Source: Thermoleophilaceae bacterium
GTDB lineage: Bacteria; Actinomycetota; Thermoleophilia; Solirubrobacterales; Thermoleophilaceae
Direction of reading: 5' to 3'
Assembly: GCA_013812485.1 (NCBI GenBank)
Contig: JACCTJ010000045.1
Span: 1 to 8,144 of the forward strand
Length of the DNA stretch: 8,144 nt
This document shows, piece after piece, positions 7,874 to 8,144 of the stretch. The notes beneath the pieces were generated by a model. It was not told the DNA's origin. It saw only the letters and a program-made list of their open reading frames with translations, and ran no database searches. Every line of letters starts with the position of its first letter. The first letter of the stretch is position 1. The position numbers and the translations under genes were made by a program.

Positions 7874-7900
7874 AGCATAGTCTCCGCGCGCCACCTCCAA
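7874..7900 (-). promoter_or_regulatory. Weak candidate promoter for the carboxylase-ppc operon
   Basis: In the 64-base gap upstream of the carboxylase ATG, the minus strand carries TATGCT at 7879-7874 (four of six matches to a -10 box, preceded by GAC). It is the most AT-rich hexamer of a very GC-rich stretch. TTGGAG at 7900-7895 is a poor -35 (only TTG matches) with a short 15-base spacer. If used, transcription would begin near 7867, leaving a leader of about 17-20 bases before the ATG. No inverted-repeat operator was seen. Such short matches arise by chance, so this is tentative. Confidence 0.25.
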
Positions 7901-7913
7901 CCGTCACGTCGCG

Positions 7914-8144
7914 CTAGCCCGCCTCGGGAGTAGCGCGCATCGGGGCGGGCATGAGCGCCGCGCCGACGATGACGAGGCAGAACGCGAGGAAGCGGGCGGT
8001 GATGCCGGCGGGGCCCGACCCGATCGGGTCGTGGAAGACGATGATGCCGCCGATGATCGCGGCGAGGTTGGCGGCCACGGAGGTGAGCGCGATCACCTCG
8101 ACGCCGTTGCCGATCTGGAGGCTGCGGGCAGAAGCGTAGAAGGA
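7914..8144 (-). CDS. C-terminal fragment of an integral-membrane transporter (DMT/EamA-like)
   Basis: The frame is open from the right edge to a TAG at 7916-7914 and gives 76 residues. Because the gene continues beyond the window, the GTG at 8096 is probably internal and not the true start. Two hydrophobic segments are visible, at about residues 17-37 (IALTSVAANLAAIIGGIIVF) and 50-66 (rich in Ala, Leu, Val, Phe), joined by a short loop HDPIGSGPAG. A basic, proline-containing tail (MPAPMRATPEAG) follows. Small-residue-rich helices, the Gly-Gly-Ile-Ile-Val-Phe plus Asp-Pro loop, and a terminal helix ending in a short tail resemble the last two membrane helices of DMT-superfamily (EamA or NIPA-like) permeases. 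This rests on pattern recognition and not on a diagnostic motif, so the substrate is unknown. It precedes the carboxylase gene by 64 bases on the same strand and could share its transcript, but a promoter-like element in the gap allows separate expression. Confidence 0.6.
   Translation of the reverse strand, partial: SFYASARSLQIGNGVEVIALTSVAANLAAIIGGIIVFHDPIGSGPAGITARFLAFCLVIVGAALMPAPMRATPEAG

Noticed and set aside
7917..7950. Inverted repeat GCCCGCC / GGCGGGC around the end of the membrane-protein gene, as a terminator
   Set aside because: The stem is only seven bases with a 20-base loop, lies mostly inside the coding sequence, and has no T-run on the minus strand. Such matches are expected by chance at this GC content.
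1..8144. A novel defence, mobile or RNA-based system in the window
   Set aside because: There are no repeats, no RNA-like or low-GC islands, and no nuclease, integrase or toxin motifs. Almost every base is explained by three metabolic or transport genes.

Overview
The window is GC-rich (roughly 70% by eye), almost fully coding, and every gene reads on the minus strand. GC-saturated third codon positions, GTG/TTG starts and tight packing suggest a high-GC actinobacterium-like genome. The class Thermoleophilia (Solirubrobacter/Gaiella-type) is my guess from the unusual carboxylase; it is an inference and nothing here proves it.

Layout in the direction of transcription (right to left). (1) 8144-7914: the last 76 codons of an integral-membrane protein, probably a DMT/EamA-like transporter, cut by the window edge. 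(2) 7913-7850: a 64-base gap, the only intergenic DNA present, with a weak promoter-like -10 and a weak ribosome binding site. (3) 7849-2282: one very large gene (1855 aa) for a single-chain biotin-dependent acyl-CoA carboxylase. Its domain order is biotin carboxylase, BT, biotin carrier (biotinyl-Lys626), long central region, carboxyltransferase, which is the order of eukaryotic cytosolic acetyl-CoA carboxylase. Eukaryote-like signatures recur from the first domain to the C-terminus. (4) 2279 (or 2285) to 1: phosphoenolpyruvate carboxylase, read as one uninterrupted frame of 759 codons running off the left edge, so its C-terminal part is missing. Its start abuts or overlaps the carboxylase stop codon.

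Functionally, two bicarbonate-consuming carboxylases sit head to tail as a probable two-gene operon. One would turn acetyl-CoA (or another acyl-CoA) into malonyl-CoA for lipid synthesis, and the other would turn phosphoenolpyruvate into oxaloacetate for anaplerosis. Acetyl-CoA activates many bacterial PEP carboxylases, so the pairing could balance lipid precursor supply against TCA-cycle refilling.

I see no RNA gene, CRISPR array, insertion sequence, phage gene, defence system or convincing terminator. This is core metabolism. The points worth a second look are the eukaryote-type one-chain carboxylase, its apparently altered carboxyltransferase active site, and its coupling to PEP carboxylase.
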